From NCBI GenBank assembly GCA_963969495.1, contig OZ018335.1:87888440-87952439 (forward strand): 64,000 nucleotides of DNA, in the 5' to 3' direction. The stretch comes from Ceratothoa steindachneri (Eukaryota > Arthropoda > Malacostraca > Isopoda > Cymothoidae). The notes beneath the pieces were generated by a model, which saw nothing but the letters and a program-made list of their open reading frames with translations, had not been told where the DNA came from and did no database searches. The translations under genes were made by a program, and so were the position numbers. This document shows positions 1-11,770 of this stretch, piece after piece. Position 1 is the stretch's first letter. Each line of letters begins with the position of its first letter.

Positions 1-1
1 A

Positions 2-690
2 TTCGCCGATGATTTCACCCAGATAATCACTTGTCCATGGAGAAATGCACCTTGGCAAGTTTGTATTGAAAACCTTAACCCCTACGGGGCCTGGTGGAAG
101 ATCCGCACCAACCAAGAAAAGTTTAAACTAGTCCCCATAGGCAGAAGACTACTTTACGACGTCAGGGTGGGGGATAGACCATATCCCTACACTACGGAGT
201 GCAATGTACTCGGAATGAAAATTACTTTAACCGGGTACAAGATGCAGGTCCAAGAGAGAATCACCAAGGCCATTGCTGCAGTCAAAACTCTATACATGTT
301 CAGAAATCTTCGTGAAAGCAATGAGAAAAAGATATACAATGCATTTGTAAGAACGACGCTGCTATACCCCGCTTTCGCCCTCTTATGTGTCTCGAAAACA
401 CAAAAGAGGAAACTACAAGTGATGCAGAATAAATGTATGCACTTAATTACAGGTACATATAGGTGAGGGAGAAGACGCTGGAAAGAGCTGCACCAGAAGG
501 CGGGTTAAGTCTCATTAACGTTGTCATAGAAGAACGGACAAGGAATTTGCAGGAACTGGTTAATCGAGAATTGGACGATGATATCATCCAAATGATTAAT
601 CAGAACAGAAGAGGGGTAAGTTGCGCCAGGTTTCCGAGCTCCGCTAAGCTTGTAGCTGGCGGAGCAGAAGTTCCGTTCTACGCATGAAAA
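2..690 (+). pseudogene. Jockey-like LINE reverse transcriptase, C-terminal part (copy 1)
   Basis: This is the end of a non-LTR retrotransposon ORF2, entering from the left edge. The reading frame from base 2 to 466 begins at the catalytic box FADD, followed by the thumb region (WKIRTNQEKF, then LVPIGRR) and the C-terminal tail with the usual LGMKI and LLYPAF motifs. At about 463 the homology shifts one frame and continues with PEGGLSLINVVIEERTRNLQ until a stop at 687, so a frameshift breaks the gene. Of the four related copies in this window it is the only one with an unmutated FADD box. The family is placed with Jockey-type LINEs because it has no RNase H after the RT; clade placement is tentative. 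Confidence 0.8.
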
Positions 691-1788
691 TAAGAGTGTT
701 TTTACCCAGGCCCAAAAAAACGACCAAGAAAAAGAATACCTAATTATGAAACCTCACCGATTTCTACAAGAATTCACCGATGAACACCCCAAAATACCGA
801 AGAAGATATCCATAAAAAAGACAAGATTTACACTTACTACATAATATACAATAAACAAAGACACTAAGCACAACACTAAAGTGAACATTAATATTTTTGA
901 AGAAAAATGGCTTGAACCCCATATTATATAAAATAACTGAAAGTCAACGAAGGAACCAAAAAACAAAAAATATTTAAAAGCGATAGGCCTGATCAACAGG
1001 CTCTTAGCATCTCTTTGCGCCCTACCACAATTCTTTCTCTTTTCACTACTTGTCTATTTTCCGCTATCTGCCCTCACACCCTTTCTTTATCCCCTATCCA
1101 CACCTACATTCTTACATCAAAGTGTAATTGGAATTGGAAGGAATGCGGCCAATTAGTTGTGAAAAATTTTTACTGAGTATATAAATGAAAGAGTAAAATT
1201 TTCTTACATAGTAAATGATATCCAAAAAGGGATTTGAAGTCTGAAAAAATATATTAACAAAATGAAATGAAATGAAAATAAAAACAATACTTGAAGACAA
1301 AGTTAAATTTTAGAATTTAAATAAAGAGGAATAAAGTTTAAATTCCAAATTATGTGCGCTAAGTGTATCGAAAGTACCATAAGTTGGATTTCTACCATTT
1401 TAATTAGCAACTGAGATTATTTGATTAAGATTAACTATATTGTGCAATGAATTTCAACTAATCATTGGCAACAAAGAATAATACTCATCATAGCATGATA
1501 GTATTATTTGAATAGAACTAATATTGATCGCAGAAATGAATAATAATCATGAGGAAAAGAATATAGTAGTAATGGCAGATAATAAGAATAATAATTAATG
1601 AATAATAATAATTATAATATTAATAATAATGAAAATAATGATAAAATAATAATAATAATTAATAATTATTGTAATATTAATAATAATAAAATAATAATAA
1701 AATAATATTATAATAAGAATGATAATTTTGGTATTAATGGTAATAAAGTTTCAGGTCGAGAATAAAGTAATAATGTAATAGGAATAAT
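691..1788. other. No gene seen; AT-rich tail with AAT-type low complexity
   Basis: I see no coding match here. About 1575-1725 is a low-complexity run of AAT, TAA and ATT triplets with interruptions. The first few hundred bases may be the 3' untranslated remnant of the LINE to the left, but no poly(A) end or target duplication could be identified. Confidence 0.5.
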
Positions 1789-2592
1789 ATGTATGTATAT
1801 TTTAAAGGGCGTTGCAAAGTCCGAGTCCTATTCGAAGCTCGAATGTGGTGCAAAGGCGCATCCAAGCGCCACCCAACGCCTCGATTTCGGCAAAATTCAT
1901 TGTCGCCTCCCCTCGACCTGAGCGTAGCTGAGGCAGATGTTAGACGCCAGCCCCCACAACACTTGTGGAGAAAATTCTGGTATCCCTTCTTCTTCCTACG
2001 AAAATTATCGTATCGACACGATGGGGGCCATGGACAAGAGGATATAGTGATGGCTGCAATCTACGAACACCAAACCCCTACTCGATTCCCTTCAGATCTT
2101 GAACATCGCCCCAAACTCCGTCAGATATCCGTCCCACACTGCCTAGGAGTCGAGGTAGCCACCCTAAAGGGCAAGAGCAGTCAGTCATTCCCACGGGGAT
2201 ATGCCACGTCCGCCCCACCTGGATGCAATCTTGGTGCGACACCACCCCAATTGGAGGCAATATGCGTGCAGATAAAATGCAATCGAACTCCCAATTCCTA
2301 ATTGTTGCATGGATCACTATCATAGATGTGGATGCAATAAAGTTCCCACAGCATGCAACATCCTCCCCTTCCCTCTAACCTGGTGCCTCCCCAAAGTCTT
2401 ACAGAAGACGCGGCCCTAGTTAATTATGGTGACGTTGATGGGGCCTGTAACACAGGTTGTAGGATCACAGATTCTCTTTCAAATTCCCAGGCTGTGGTGA
2501 GGAGCAGAAGTCATCTGCTCTTGGGGACCAATTCAATAACAATAACAACAACAGTATCCAAAGCGAAATTCTGTTACTTCATTCAAAATTGA
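1789..2592 (+). other. Unrecognised higher-GC block with open frames
   Basis: This block has higher GC than its surroundings and holds an open frame of 170 codons (1789-2301), then one of 79 codons (2353-2592). I recognise no domain, signal peptide or membrane segment. Proline-, arginine- and serine-rich composition and the lack of any family motif suggest non-coding DNA, possibly an old repeat or LTR piece, rather than a gene. No function is proposed. Confidence 0.25.
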
Positions 2593-2802
2593 CCTTTATG
2601 CAAGAATTTCAACGGGCAGTAGACAGCTAAAAGAAGACCCCTAGCTTCCTTCGTTCACCTCATCTCATCTAGTAAGAATCAAACTCCGTATCAGAATACC
2701 CTTATTTTTAGTCACGTGTGAGTCTAGGCGCGGGTGACTCTACATCTCACTATGTCGGTCGGTAGGTCGGTCGTTCCCCGTTTTGCGTTTTTTTTGTTTT
2801 TG

Positions 2803-3010
2803 CAATAACATCGTAACTATTCAGGTGATTCTAACGAAATTTCGAAACCTTATGTTGTTTTACATTCTCTTTCGAATGATATACTCGTAATTGCCAAAAT
2901 CCTGCCAAGTTTAGCCGAGGAATTATTTAGCAATAACCTCATAACTATTAGGCCAATTCTAACGAAATTTGAAACTCTCATGTTATATTACATCCTTCTT
3001 CTAAAATATA
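2803..3010. repeat. Diverged direct duplication, period about 128 bp
   Basis: Two related segments start at 2803 and 2931. Both begin CAATAAC, share TAACTATT a few bases on, then TTCTAACGAAATTT, and then a stretch resembling ATGTT...TTACAT. The similarity lasts about 80 bases. It looks like an old tandem duplication; no coding potential is visible. Confidence 0.6.
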
Positions 3011-3479
3011 ACTTACAAGGTCCTCCTAAGGATATTCTTGAAATTATTGAAAGTTTGAAAGGTCGTAAGGTCATAAATCAGAATAAGTGAGAGCACTTGA
3101 CTTTTTGGTCAGCAGACCTTGTTATGAGAATATAATATAGCCAATTAAAAAGAAGGATCCAAGGATCTTTCTTTATCCACATGTTGATTGTGATGCTTTG
3201 AAATACATTAGCTGGAAACTAAAATGAACGACTTATTTGAACATTGTAGTGACTATTTCTCCTTTTATAATTAAACTTTGCTTATTGAGCATTTTTGTCG
3301 CAGTGTTTCTAAAATTTTAAGTCTAGAAATTAATAGATCGACATCACAATCTAATAACACGTTTTCTAATCCATGTCAGAGTAAAATAAAATCAAACCTA
3401 AGATATCAAGATCCGATATGCATTAATTTACATTTAATTTAGTTTAAATTTTACATACATATAAGACCAATTAAATACC

Positions 3480-4075
3480 TCGTTTAGATTTTGCTGTATT
3501 TCCTCTCGATCTTAGTCGTATTCCGCTATGTGACAGTTTAGCCCTGTCTGCGAACTTAACAGTTTTGCTTAATAGCCTTGAAGGTTATTTAGGAAGATAA
3601 TAAATAATGTAGGATCCCAAACAGTAACTGTGAAGCATGTAGCTATTGACTTTGGCCCAGTCAGACGATTCTCCGTTTATCAGCGCCTTTTGTTTACGGG
3701 TTGTAAGCCAGTTATCAATAGAAACCCTCTTATCCTCTGTGCTCAAGCTTTTGCAAAAGTCTTCTGTTGGGGACGTAATCAATTGCTTTTTGTATAGGGA
3801 ATTATGTTGTTCATATTTTTCTGCCATATTATAACCAATTCCTTATAGATGAACGACGTTCTCTGAAACTGTGTTGCATATCTTATTTACATAAATTACA
3901 TTATCTAAATGATGCGCGATTTTGTTGCTTACAATTGACTTCAAAAGTTTCGCCACAACGGACATTAAGCTAATGTCTAAAATTTGTTAGATCACTATTT
4001 GCCCTTTAGTAAAACGTTGCGTAACATTTGAGAACTTGAAATTTTCAGTAACAATGACATCTTTTAATGTTTGGT
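3480..4075 (-). pseudogene. CR1-type LINE reverse transcriptase fragment
   Basis: Read on the minus strand from 4075 down, pieces of a CR1 reverse transcriptase appear in the correct order: a decayed KANVTPIFKK-like block, then SLMSVVAKLLKSIVSNKI (the usual NYRPISLTSV region), then NWLTTRKQKALINGESSDW, a decayed PQG..LGP..F block and finally FADRAKLSHS, where FADDTKL is expected. Stops and frame changes separate the pieces, and the second catalytic aspartate is replaced. It is an old fragment truncated at both ends; no endonuclease or ORF1 is nearby. Confidence 0.75.
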
Positions 4076-6830
4076 TTTTTTTAATTGGTTAGTGGTGCTA
4101 AGAGCTCATTTGTTACCGAATCAAGAGAATTAAAAAAATATATCTCGCTGCAGGTTCCCCCCTTTATTTCAAGAGAAAATATTAAACTTGTGAACGATTT
4201 TCTTAAAAAAATAATATATGTACCTCCCTTTATTTTTCAATGGAAACGCTTTCGGGATCGACAGCTTCATGTGGAGATTCGTGCTCTAAGTTCCGTGTGA
4301 TTTAGTTTTATCGTTAAACTGGCCATTGCAGTTAGCATTTCTTTCTCTTTGTTAGCCCACCAGTGAAATTCAATTCATTCTTGCATTAATAACAGGTTCG
4401 GTTGAGTGGTGTTTTTATAGTATTGTTCTGGTACCGGTCAATTGCAGTCAATTCTTAATTCTTTCTCTTATCAATGCTGTTGCATTTTTTACTCTTAAGT
4501 TAGCACATTTAATATCTTGCTAAATTGTCCATTGTGGTCTATCTTAGGAGTATATCTTGACGCTTGTTTGATAATCACTCCATTATGGACTTTTCCTTGT
4601 GCATATCACTAAAACTCAAGTTATTATTGATTGGAGACCATCGCAGTCGATTCATTCATACTTGGGCTGAACCATTTGTGGTCAAATTAGTATCGTTGTC
4701 AATTCGATCCCAGATTTACTTATCATTGGAGACTTTACCTTAACCCTTTGTTAATTTTAAGGTAAATCAAAGCCTCCAGTTTAAAATCTTAGCACTCTAG
4801 GTTCTGAAGTGATGCTTATCACTTTCCTTTCGGGAGATAAGAGGTGTATAATTTATAATGGAAATCCTTTCATTCTGCTTCATTGCTCACCTCAACCCTT
4901 TAAGACTTCAATGTAGGTTAACGGAAGGAACACTAAGCTCGCTATACGATACTTCCTAAATTTAGGATAATTATTTATCATATTGAGCTCATTTACGGGT
5001 ATTCATTTCCTAATATTTTATTTATTTTATCAGGGTCTACTTCTCATATTAAAAGTATGACTATTGTGCTCATGAATCAAGGTCAGTCAGTACTTCATCT
5101 AAATTAGTTCAACCATGTCCGCATATTAAATTATACACTGTAACAGCCAGGGTTACTTGAGTTATCAACTTGTTTGAAAGTGTATGTAGTTAGGTAATAT
5201 TATAAAAGGGATCCTTGGTATTTTTCGATTCCCGTGAAAGTGAAAGCCAAAGGGTTGAAGTTGGAAAAAGGTTTTAGAGTAAGATTCCAATAGCTACTCT
5301 TACCCTACCCATAAGTATGCAACATTACGTTGTTACAAAGATATTAAACTAGTACATGGTAGCAGTTTTAGATATTCGAGCCATAGAATAGATTTGGCTT
5401 TACGTCATTTAATTCATCTGAAGTATATAGAGTATGTAATCCATAAGCTAATGCTCATGTAGGGATTTCGATAATCAGTAGCCCCCCTTGAAATTTATAT
5501 GACGCCCTTTCATTCTGATGCTATTAAGCCCGGTTTGAAAATATGGAATTAAACATAAACCAGCGAGGAAATTCGGCAGTTTTTGGATTCAACAGATCTT
5601 CTTATCCATTGATAAGGAACAGCGCTTTCTTGGATTAAAAAACTTATGTTCTTAGACTCAAAAAGTGAGTTCGTCGCGGCTTATAAAGTAATCTTACTCT
5701 ATTACTCTATTAAATTATAAGACCTATATTTTATTAAATATTTAGGTGGTGATATTTTATTTCCAACTCCGGTTAATTTGATCAACACTTATTCATCCGT
5801 GCCTATTACCACCAGGTTAAAAGCATTGTGATAGAAGTAAATCAACAGAGGAATTGGCGATAGTTTGTGGTTAAGGTTTCATAAGATATTCTTACTCTTG
5901 ACCATAGAACATCGCATCTTGGACAAAATTACGTTCGTTTCTTTAACTTAAAAAATAGTGTGCAATTTATTCACCCTAAACTAGTCTTAGGTTATTACCG
6001 TTAATTAATTTAAATGTATATTAACTATTAAGTATTTGTAATATAGGAGTTATTTAACTATGGATTTTTTTTCTTCCAGACTGGAGAATTATCCAGTTCA
6101 AAGGACATAATGAGTCGCAGACAGAGTGAAGTTCGGACCTTAAAAACTGACGTGCCAAAAAAATGTTTTATTTACTTATACGATTATTTTATTGTTCGCA
6201 CCTTAGAGTCGCTTGCTTAGTAAGATTCTACTAAAACTACTTTTGAGTACGGTATGACGTTTGGCGTTATCAATTTATTCGGGCTTTTGAGGAATATGAA
6301 GGAAACCCCTATAGAAAAGGAATAATTAATAACCAACAAGGAAGAGCGGAATCTAAAACACGCCAATAAATGTATTTGATGGCCTGCTTACCTATGTATG
6401 CATGCGCCCACTTATGTATATGCACATAGCTATGTGCAGACACATGCGTACAAACATTACCCACGTACGTATACACCCAGCTAAACTTCAGTCAGTGAAT
6501 GTCGGTTAGAGATTTTTGACACATGACTGCCTATTTCTTCTGCTATTAACTTTAATGCGTTGCAGGCGGCCAGATAGATAGACCAACTGCACAAGACTAA
6601 TAAGAGGTGAGTGCGTGAGGAGATTAACGGTTGGCCAAAGGGAAGATTTAAATACCAGCTTTCATTCAAGGTTATTGAAAGATTAAAATCAAAAATAAAC
6701 TTCAATTACACTAATAATGCTAATTATAGAAATGTCTACAAAGGCAAAGGAATGGGAGAATAATATCGCTCCCAATAGAAAAATAAATCAAATACTAATC
6801 AGTTTAACGGGGATCAAACTATGGTACTTG
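4076..6830. other. No gene seen; AT-rich unique-looking sequence
   Basis: No reading frame here carries a recognisable domain and the longest open frames are short. About 6380-6480 is degenerate purine/pyrimidine alternation rich in TATGTATG and CATGCG-like steps. Nothing else could be supported. Confidence 0.5.
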
Positions 6831-6839
6831 GTCAGACAG

Positions 6840-7645
6840 GAAAAATGTTTGGTAAACACTGGGGAGTCCAATTAAAGGGTCGGGAGGAGGATATCAGGTG
6901 GCGAGGATAAAAGGGGGTATTATGCTTGAAAAGGGGTAAAATGGTTTTACCTTGACAGCTTGACTCTTAGTGAGAGGAGCGATTCTTACGAGGCGAGCTA
7001 GTCTTACGGCTCGAGGGGCGTTGTACTCTTGACGGAGAGGTCGGAATTACCTGGGGTAATTTCCAGGCTGGGTGAGACACTCTTGAATTTGGATGAGTAA
7101 TCTCAGACGAGGGGCGAGGTTTCCTTGACGGGATGAGAAGAGTGGTTCGCGCAATTCTCCAAAAAAAAAATCGTTTTACAAATTTGCCGATTGACTGTGG
7201 CCAAATTCACGACAATATGTCTAGCCGACGAGACCTAACTCTGAGGTTCGACTCGAGACGTGGGGCTGTATCTTTGTGAAAGGGCGAACGGTACACTCTG
7301 ACGAGTAACGGTTGACCTTGGGTTAAATACCCTGCTGGCTTTCTCGCTAGAAATCCCCCAGTCATGGCAGTCTTTTGGGAGTAACCATTGGCGCCAGCCT
7401 CTTTAGGCCCAGACGAGATAAGACGACTGAGGAAGCTTCTTCTCTGGTCTGAAAAATACATCTCAGCGGGGGATAGGCCGACTGATTAAACACAGGTGTT
7501 ACCAGCCGCTTTGAAGGTTTCGCACGCGAAAATAGTTCTCTCTCTTTGGGTTTAGAGATCTAGCTTAGGCCCACGTGGTCTCTGCTTGAAGGAGGAGGGG
7601 GGTTCAAGGTGGACCTTAGGGTTCGTTCCCTCACCTACTTTGTCA
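6840..7645. other. GC-rich LTR-like block, unassigned
   Basis: Base composition rises sharply against the flanks. Short motifs recur, such as CTTGACGG (twice, 7032-7130) and GAGGGGCG/GAGGCGAG (about 6995-7110). The right edge ends GTCACAACA, which on the minus strand reads TGTTGTGACA, an acceptable LTR start. No matching left terminus, primer-binding site or 5-bp target duplication could be found. A degenerate solo LTR is the best guess; the 84-codon open frame inside (7207-7461, minus) has no recognisable domain. Confidence 0.3.
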
Positions 7646-9094
7646 CAACACTCCTGCGAAATTAAGTGAAACGGAATCATATGAAAAAAGGGATAAACTT
7701 ACATACATTGAAAATAAAATTCAAAGGATAATTAATGGACCGTGATAACATACGTCTAGAGTCTGAAACATGGACCTCATCTCTAGAGGCTGATGGTGTA
7801 GGCCGGTGATGAATCGAGTGCTACACTTAAATGGAAGAATCACAAGGTATACAGTTTAACACAACAGAACAGTGAAAAAATAGGAGTAAACCAAAATTTC
7901 AGCAGTAAAGAAATTAAATGGCCTTCCAATGACAATATTATTTAGGTAGCCATATATCCTTAAGCATCAAGCAATTTTTGTATAATTGGTGTAAATCTAC
8001 GGGAGTGAAGTGGGGTGAGTTTTGGCAGGTAAACTTTTATGAACTTATTCTTGGTTCCCAATCGTTAAATCTATGTCGAAGAGTTTTACGTCGGCTTATC
8101 GAGCAATACAAAGGCTGATGTAACTGTTGGTATTTATTATCCTTTGGTAACTTCATTTAGCTTATTCCTATCCGTATTAGCATCCATCTTTGCCCATACA
8201 TTTACATTTGGCTCGATAAAGACAGATTCAATCTTCTAATTATTATGGCAAAGGAATTTATTGTTGTATAGTCATTTGGTTGTAAGTTGTGATTTAAAGA
8301 CTTTTTTCATTCTATCTTGTATCTTTGGACTTTAAGAAAACTTTACCCCTGCTTGTTCAAATTATCTTAACTTAAAGCATTCAACTCTCGAGTGGAGATG
8401 AAAATTTGTGATTAAATTGATTAAAGTTAATGTAAAATTGATTTATTTGGAGCGTTTACTTATTGGACATTGTTAGAAGGGTTGCTTTGAAGCCTGATTA
8501 AATAACTTAAAGAGTTCCAACTTTGACTAGCAAGAAACCTGTATTGGCCGTGGCTACATAAGGGGGATAAGAACGGCCTTATATCGTTTAAACCACGGGC
8601 TCTCTGAATTAAATAAAAATCAGGACTGCCATTTAATTTCATTTCTCGGTCTACAAGGGATCACAGATTTCCCGTCAGCTCCTTCGACATTATTAAATTA
8701 CCAAGGATATTTTAGTTACATTTGTTTCTCATCGATCAGATAAAGGACATTTTAAAACATTGTAAGCATTCAAAGGAGGTATCAAAGAAGAGCAGACTTC
8801 CGTAAAAATATAAACTGCATTATTATTGTGAGCTCCTACAATGGCTTGATTTAATGCTACCGTAAGAGTGTTAATAATGGGGCTCATTCAAGCAGCCCAT
8901 CGTTATTTGAATTGATGTGGATTAATTAATTAATTTTTGATTGCTATATATAGACTATAAAATGCTTTATTTAGATGAAGAGTGAAGCGTCAGTGTTTTA
9001 TCTAGTAAATCCAAATGGTCAGTTATTTACCTACGTATGTATCCCACTGTTAATAAAGGGAATTTGATAGGGGGGTTTTATTTGTTGTTTTTTT
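7646..9094. other. No clear gene; possible LINE tail at 8460-8642
   Basis: Mostly AT-rich with no recognisable domain. One minus-strand frame (8642 to 8460) ends FLASQSWNSLSYLIRLQS, which resembles the WNSLP...IR...S tail found near the C-terminus of several LINE reverse transcriptases. It is too short to assign. Confidence 0.35.
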
Positions 9095-9191
9095 AGCATC
9101 CTCTTTTTAATAGGCCTAATTTTAGGCAATGTTGAATACGGCGACTAATGCCCAAGTAGGCAGTCGCCAGAAGAGCTCTTAAAAAAAACAA
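9095..9191 (+). mobile_element. I-clade LINE, severely 5'-truncated 3' stub (copy C)
   Basis: Only the last ~100 bases of the family are present. They match the 3' ends of the two longer copies at 17.4-21.4 kb and 33.8-40.25 kb: an AGGCCTA/TTAGGC region, GAATACGG, the stem-loop GGCGACT...AGTCGCC (9140-9168), then AGAAGAGCTCTT and an A-rich tail. Extreme 5' truncation is typical of target-primed reverse transcription that stopped early. It shows that the family has moved in this genome more than twice. Confidence 0.85.
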
Positions 9192-9526
9192 AATTAATGA
9201 ATCTAATCGTATCATAAAAGATTAACTGAATTTAATCTGGTTTTCTTACTATTGGTCGAAACTTCATTGAGGCCAAAGTTTTTCTGCAGGAATAATCTCT
9301 GCAATTGTAGCGATTTCACTATGAGTGTTATTAAATAAAACATAGGATTTATTATTGAATATATAATTTTAAACAGAGTAAATAAAGGGTATTTAAAATA
9401 TATATCATTGCGCAATCTACTTGGTTCAATTAACCTCAATTTCCCATGTGTTGTGTAGGAACACGTAAATATTTTGCGTAATGTATTTTATTGTTTATAT
9501 CTTTTCAAGTATAGAAATTTCATTCA

Positions 9527-10590
9527 ATGGAAAAGATTTCTCTAAAAATAAAGAAAATATTCTTTGAAATTGCACCAACAGCAATGAAAATTTGGAACTG
9601 GTGCAAAATATTTCAAAGAGTAAGTCCGTCTGTGCAGTCACAAGAGATCTGTATGACTACCACCTTCGAAAGAGACGGTCAAGCGTTTCGCGAACCCCAA
9701 AGAGTCCAGAAAGAAAAACCAGCTTGGTAACTCAGATTCCTCTAACGACAGTCTGGCGTGTCCTGAGAAAACGCTTGCGAATGAAACCCTAGAAGCTTCA
9801 GCTCGATGTCAATCGAAAGCGCAAATAATTATGTGTTGATATGCAAGATCAATTTGAAGCGGAGGAGTTCAATGAACTTTTTGTTTTCAGTGATAAAGTC
9901 ACATTTCATACGAATGGAAAAGTAAACAAGCATAATGTTCGTATTTGAGGCGAAGAAAATCCATATGGCGTAGTTGGGCACGAAAGGTACTCACCAAAAA
10001 CAAATGTGTTCTTCAGCATCTCCAAGAATCGTCTGTATGGCTTGTTAGTCTTTGAGGGAAGTGTCACCGGCAATGTTTATCTGCAAATGCTTCAGAACTG
10101 GCCAATGGATGAAATTATTGCAAATAAACATAAATAAACATGAAGACATCATTTTACAACGGGAAGGGGCTCCAGATCACTGGAAGCTCACAGTTCCGTC
10201 TCATCTCAGTGAGAATCTGCCAGCGTCCTGAGAATAAAGACACTGTCTGTTGAAATGACCTTTACTTTCACCTGACCTGTCATATTACGATTTCATTCAC
10301 TGGAGTTATGTGAAGAGACTGGTCTATGTGAATCACTCAATGAATCACTCATGCACTAGAGACTGTTACCAATGACATGCTACAGCGGATGTGGCAGATG
10401 CTGAACTACCGACTTGACGTGTGCTGTGTCTCAGGCGGCAAGCATATTGGATTTCTCATTCAAATTTTTAGGAAGAAATCTTATATTGTTCAACATTAGG
10501 CCTGTTATGTTTCATTTACCTAGACTAAGTATTTTCGTTATATTAACATCTTAAATGATATATATTTTTTTTAAACACCCTGTATTATCA
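9527..10590 (+). pseudogene. Tc1/mariner-superfamily transposase remnant (DUF4817 type)
   Basis: The order of decayed blocks fits the arthropod transposase family with a DUF4817-type helix-turn-helix. VSRTPKSPE and VWRVLRKRLRMKP come first (9600-9790), then a DDE core with VFSDKVTFHTNGKVNKHN (FSDEATFH expected, the glutamate before ATFH replaced), an NVFFSISKNRLYG block and ILQREGAPDHW (QQDGAPPH expected, the catalytic aspartate now glutamate). RLDVCCVSGGKHI ends it at about 10440. At least four stops and several frameshifts interrupt it. AAACACCCTGTAT at 10572-10586 matches the usual terminal inverted repeat of this group; I could not find its 5' partner. Confidence 0.75.
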
Positions 10591-11199
10591 ATAACGTTTA
10601 CTACATTCAACCAAGCAAGTTATATAGCAATTTAATAGATTTTTGTTCATGGGGATCAAAAACTTTTGTATATTTACTAGAGCTTGTATCCATCAAGTTC
10701 CGCAGACTGTAAATTGTTAATAGCAGTTAGTTAATTTCCTTATTTCAGGTAATATTGACGAATATTGCAAAATTTTTATGTGCGTAATATATTTTGCAGA
10801 TGAAAACCTAGTGCCAAGTAAAAGATTAGGCAGTGAAAGGTTTATCCATTATAAATTGGTTAGACTATATAATGTGAAAGGAAAAAAAATAATCTAAAAA
10901 GAGAAATTTAAAGAACTAACTCTGAAATCGCTTGTCGTGTATATGATAACTAGTACAGAATTAGGAAATGGCAAAGACTAAGATACACTCGAGCCTAGGT
11001 ATAAAAAAAACAGATGCAAGTCAGAAATAAAAGATAAGTAAAGGAAGAGAGGATATAGATAAAGGATGAATTTTCAACAGTTATTCTGCAAGGTCATAAA
11101 TTAAAGTAATATTTATCGATTTTATTCCAAAATAAATTTACTGTAGTGCTTTCAACGACATTCCTCAAATTGGTATTAGAAGATAATTTGTGCTATCAC
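10591..11199. other. No gene seen
   Basis: AT-rich sequence without recognisable coding or structural features. Confidence 0.5.
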
Positions 11200-11770
11200 A
11201 GTGTTAAACCTTTTGTTTATTCGTTTAAAGTTGATATATTTCTAGTTGAGATTCGGTTATATAGCTCAAATAATGAGTCATAATTAATATCAGTAAACCC
11301 ATTTAATATTTTAAAGACCAATAAATCGGCCGCATATTTACATGCCTGAGCTTTTTTCTTCGTGCGATCTCTTTCTAAGTTCAGGAATTAATTTCGTCAC
11401 TAAATATTGAACACGTTCCAATTTTGCAATAAATGTCTTATTATGTATCCAAGAAACCATTCGCCTTTTTGTGCTGTTATAGAGAATTATTTGTCAAATT
11501 TTAGATGGCTCGAAATTAAGACACCTAAATCTTTTCCCATGTTGACCTTGTTTAAAATTTCCCCGCCCTTATTGTAATCTCTTTGTAGATTATCATGAAA
11601 TATGTTGATTACCTTACACTGATCAACGTTAAATTACATCTGCCATCTTTACAACCAATTTACTACTCTGTCCAAGTCTTTTTTCGAATTATTAGTCCCT
11701 ATAATATTTTGCCCTATTACCTAGTTTCATATCATGACCCAATATTGAAATTTTACACAGTAATTACATG
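11200..11770 (-). pseudogene. CR1-type LINE reverse transcriptase fragment, thumb to C-terminus
   Basis: On the minus strand, starting near 11770, conserved CR1 blocks follow in order: a decayed FADDTKLGNR box, a KDLD..VNW..RWQM.FNVDQCKV block, NMGKDLGVLISSHLKFDK, then AKLERVQYLVTKLIPELRKR, and finally LLVFKILNGFTDINYDSLF and STRNISTLN. The blocks sit in different frames with stops between them, so the fragment is old. It is too diverged to show whether it belongs to the same subfamily as the 3.5-kb and 22.4-kb fragments. Confidence 0.8.

Noticed and set aside
1789..2301. Host gene with a 170-codon frame
   Set aside because: No domain, biased composition and an opposing frame of similar quality; no splice pattern could be supported.
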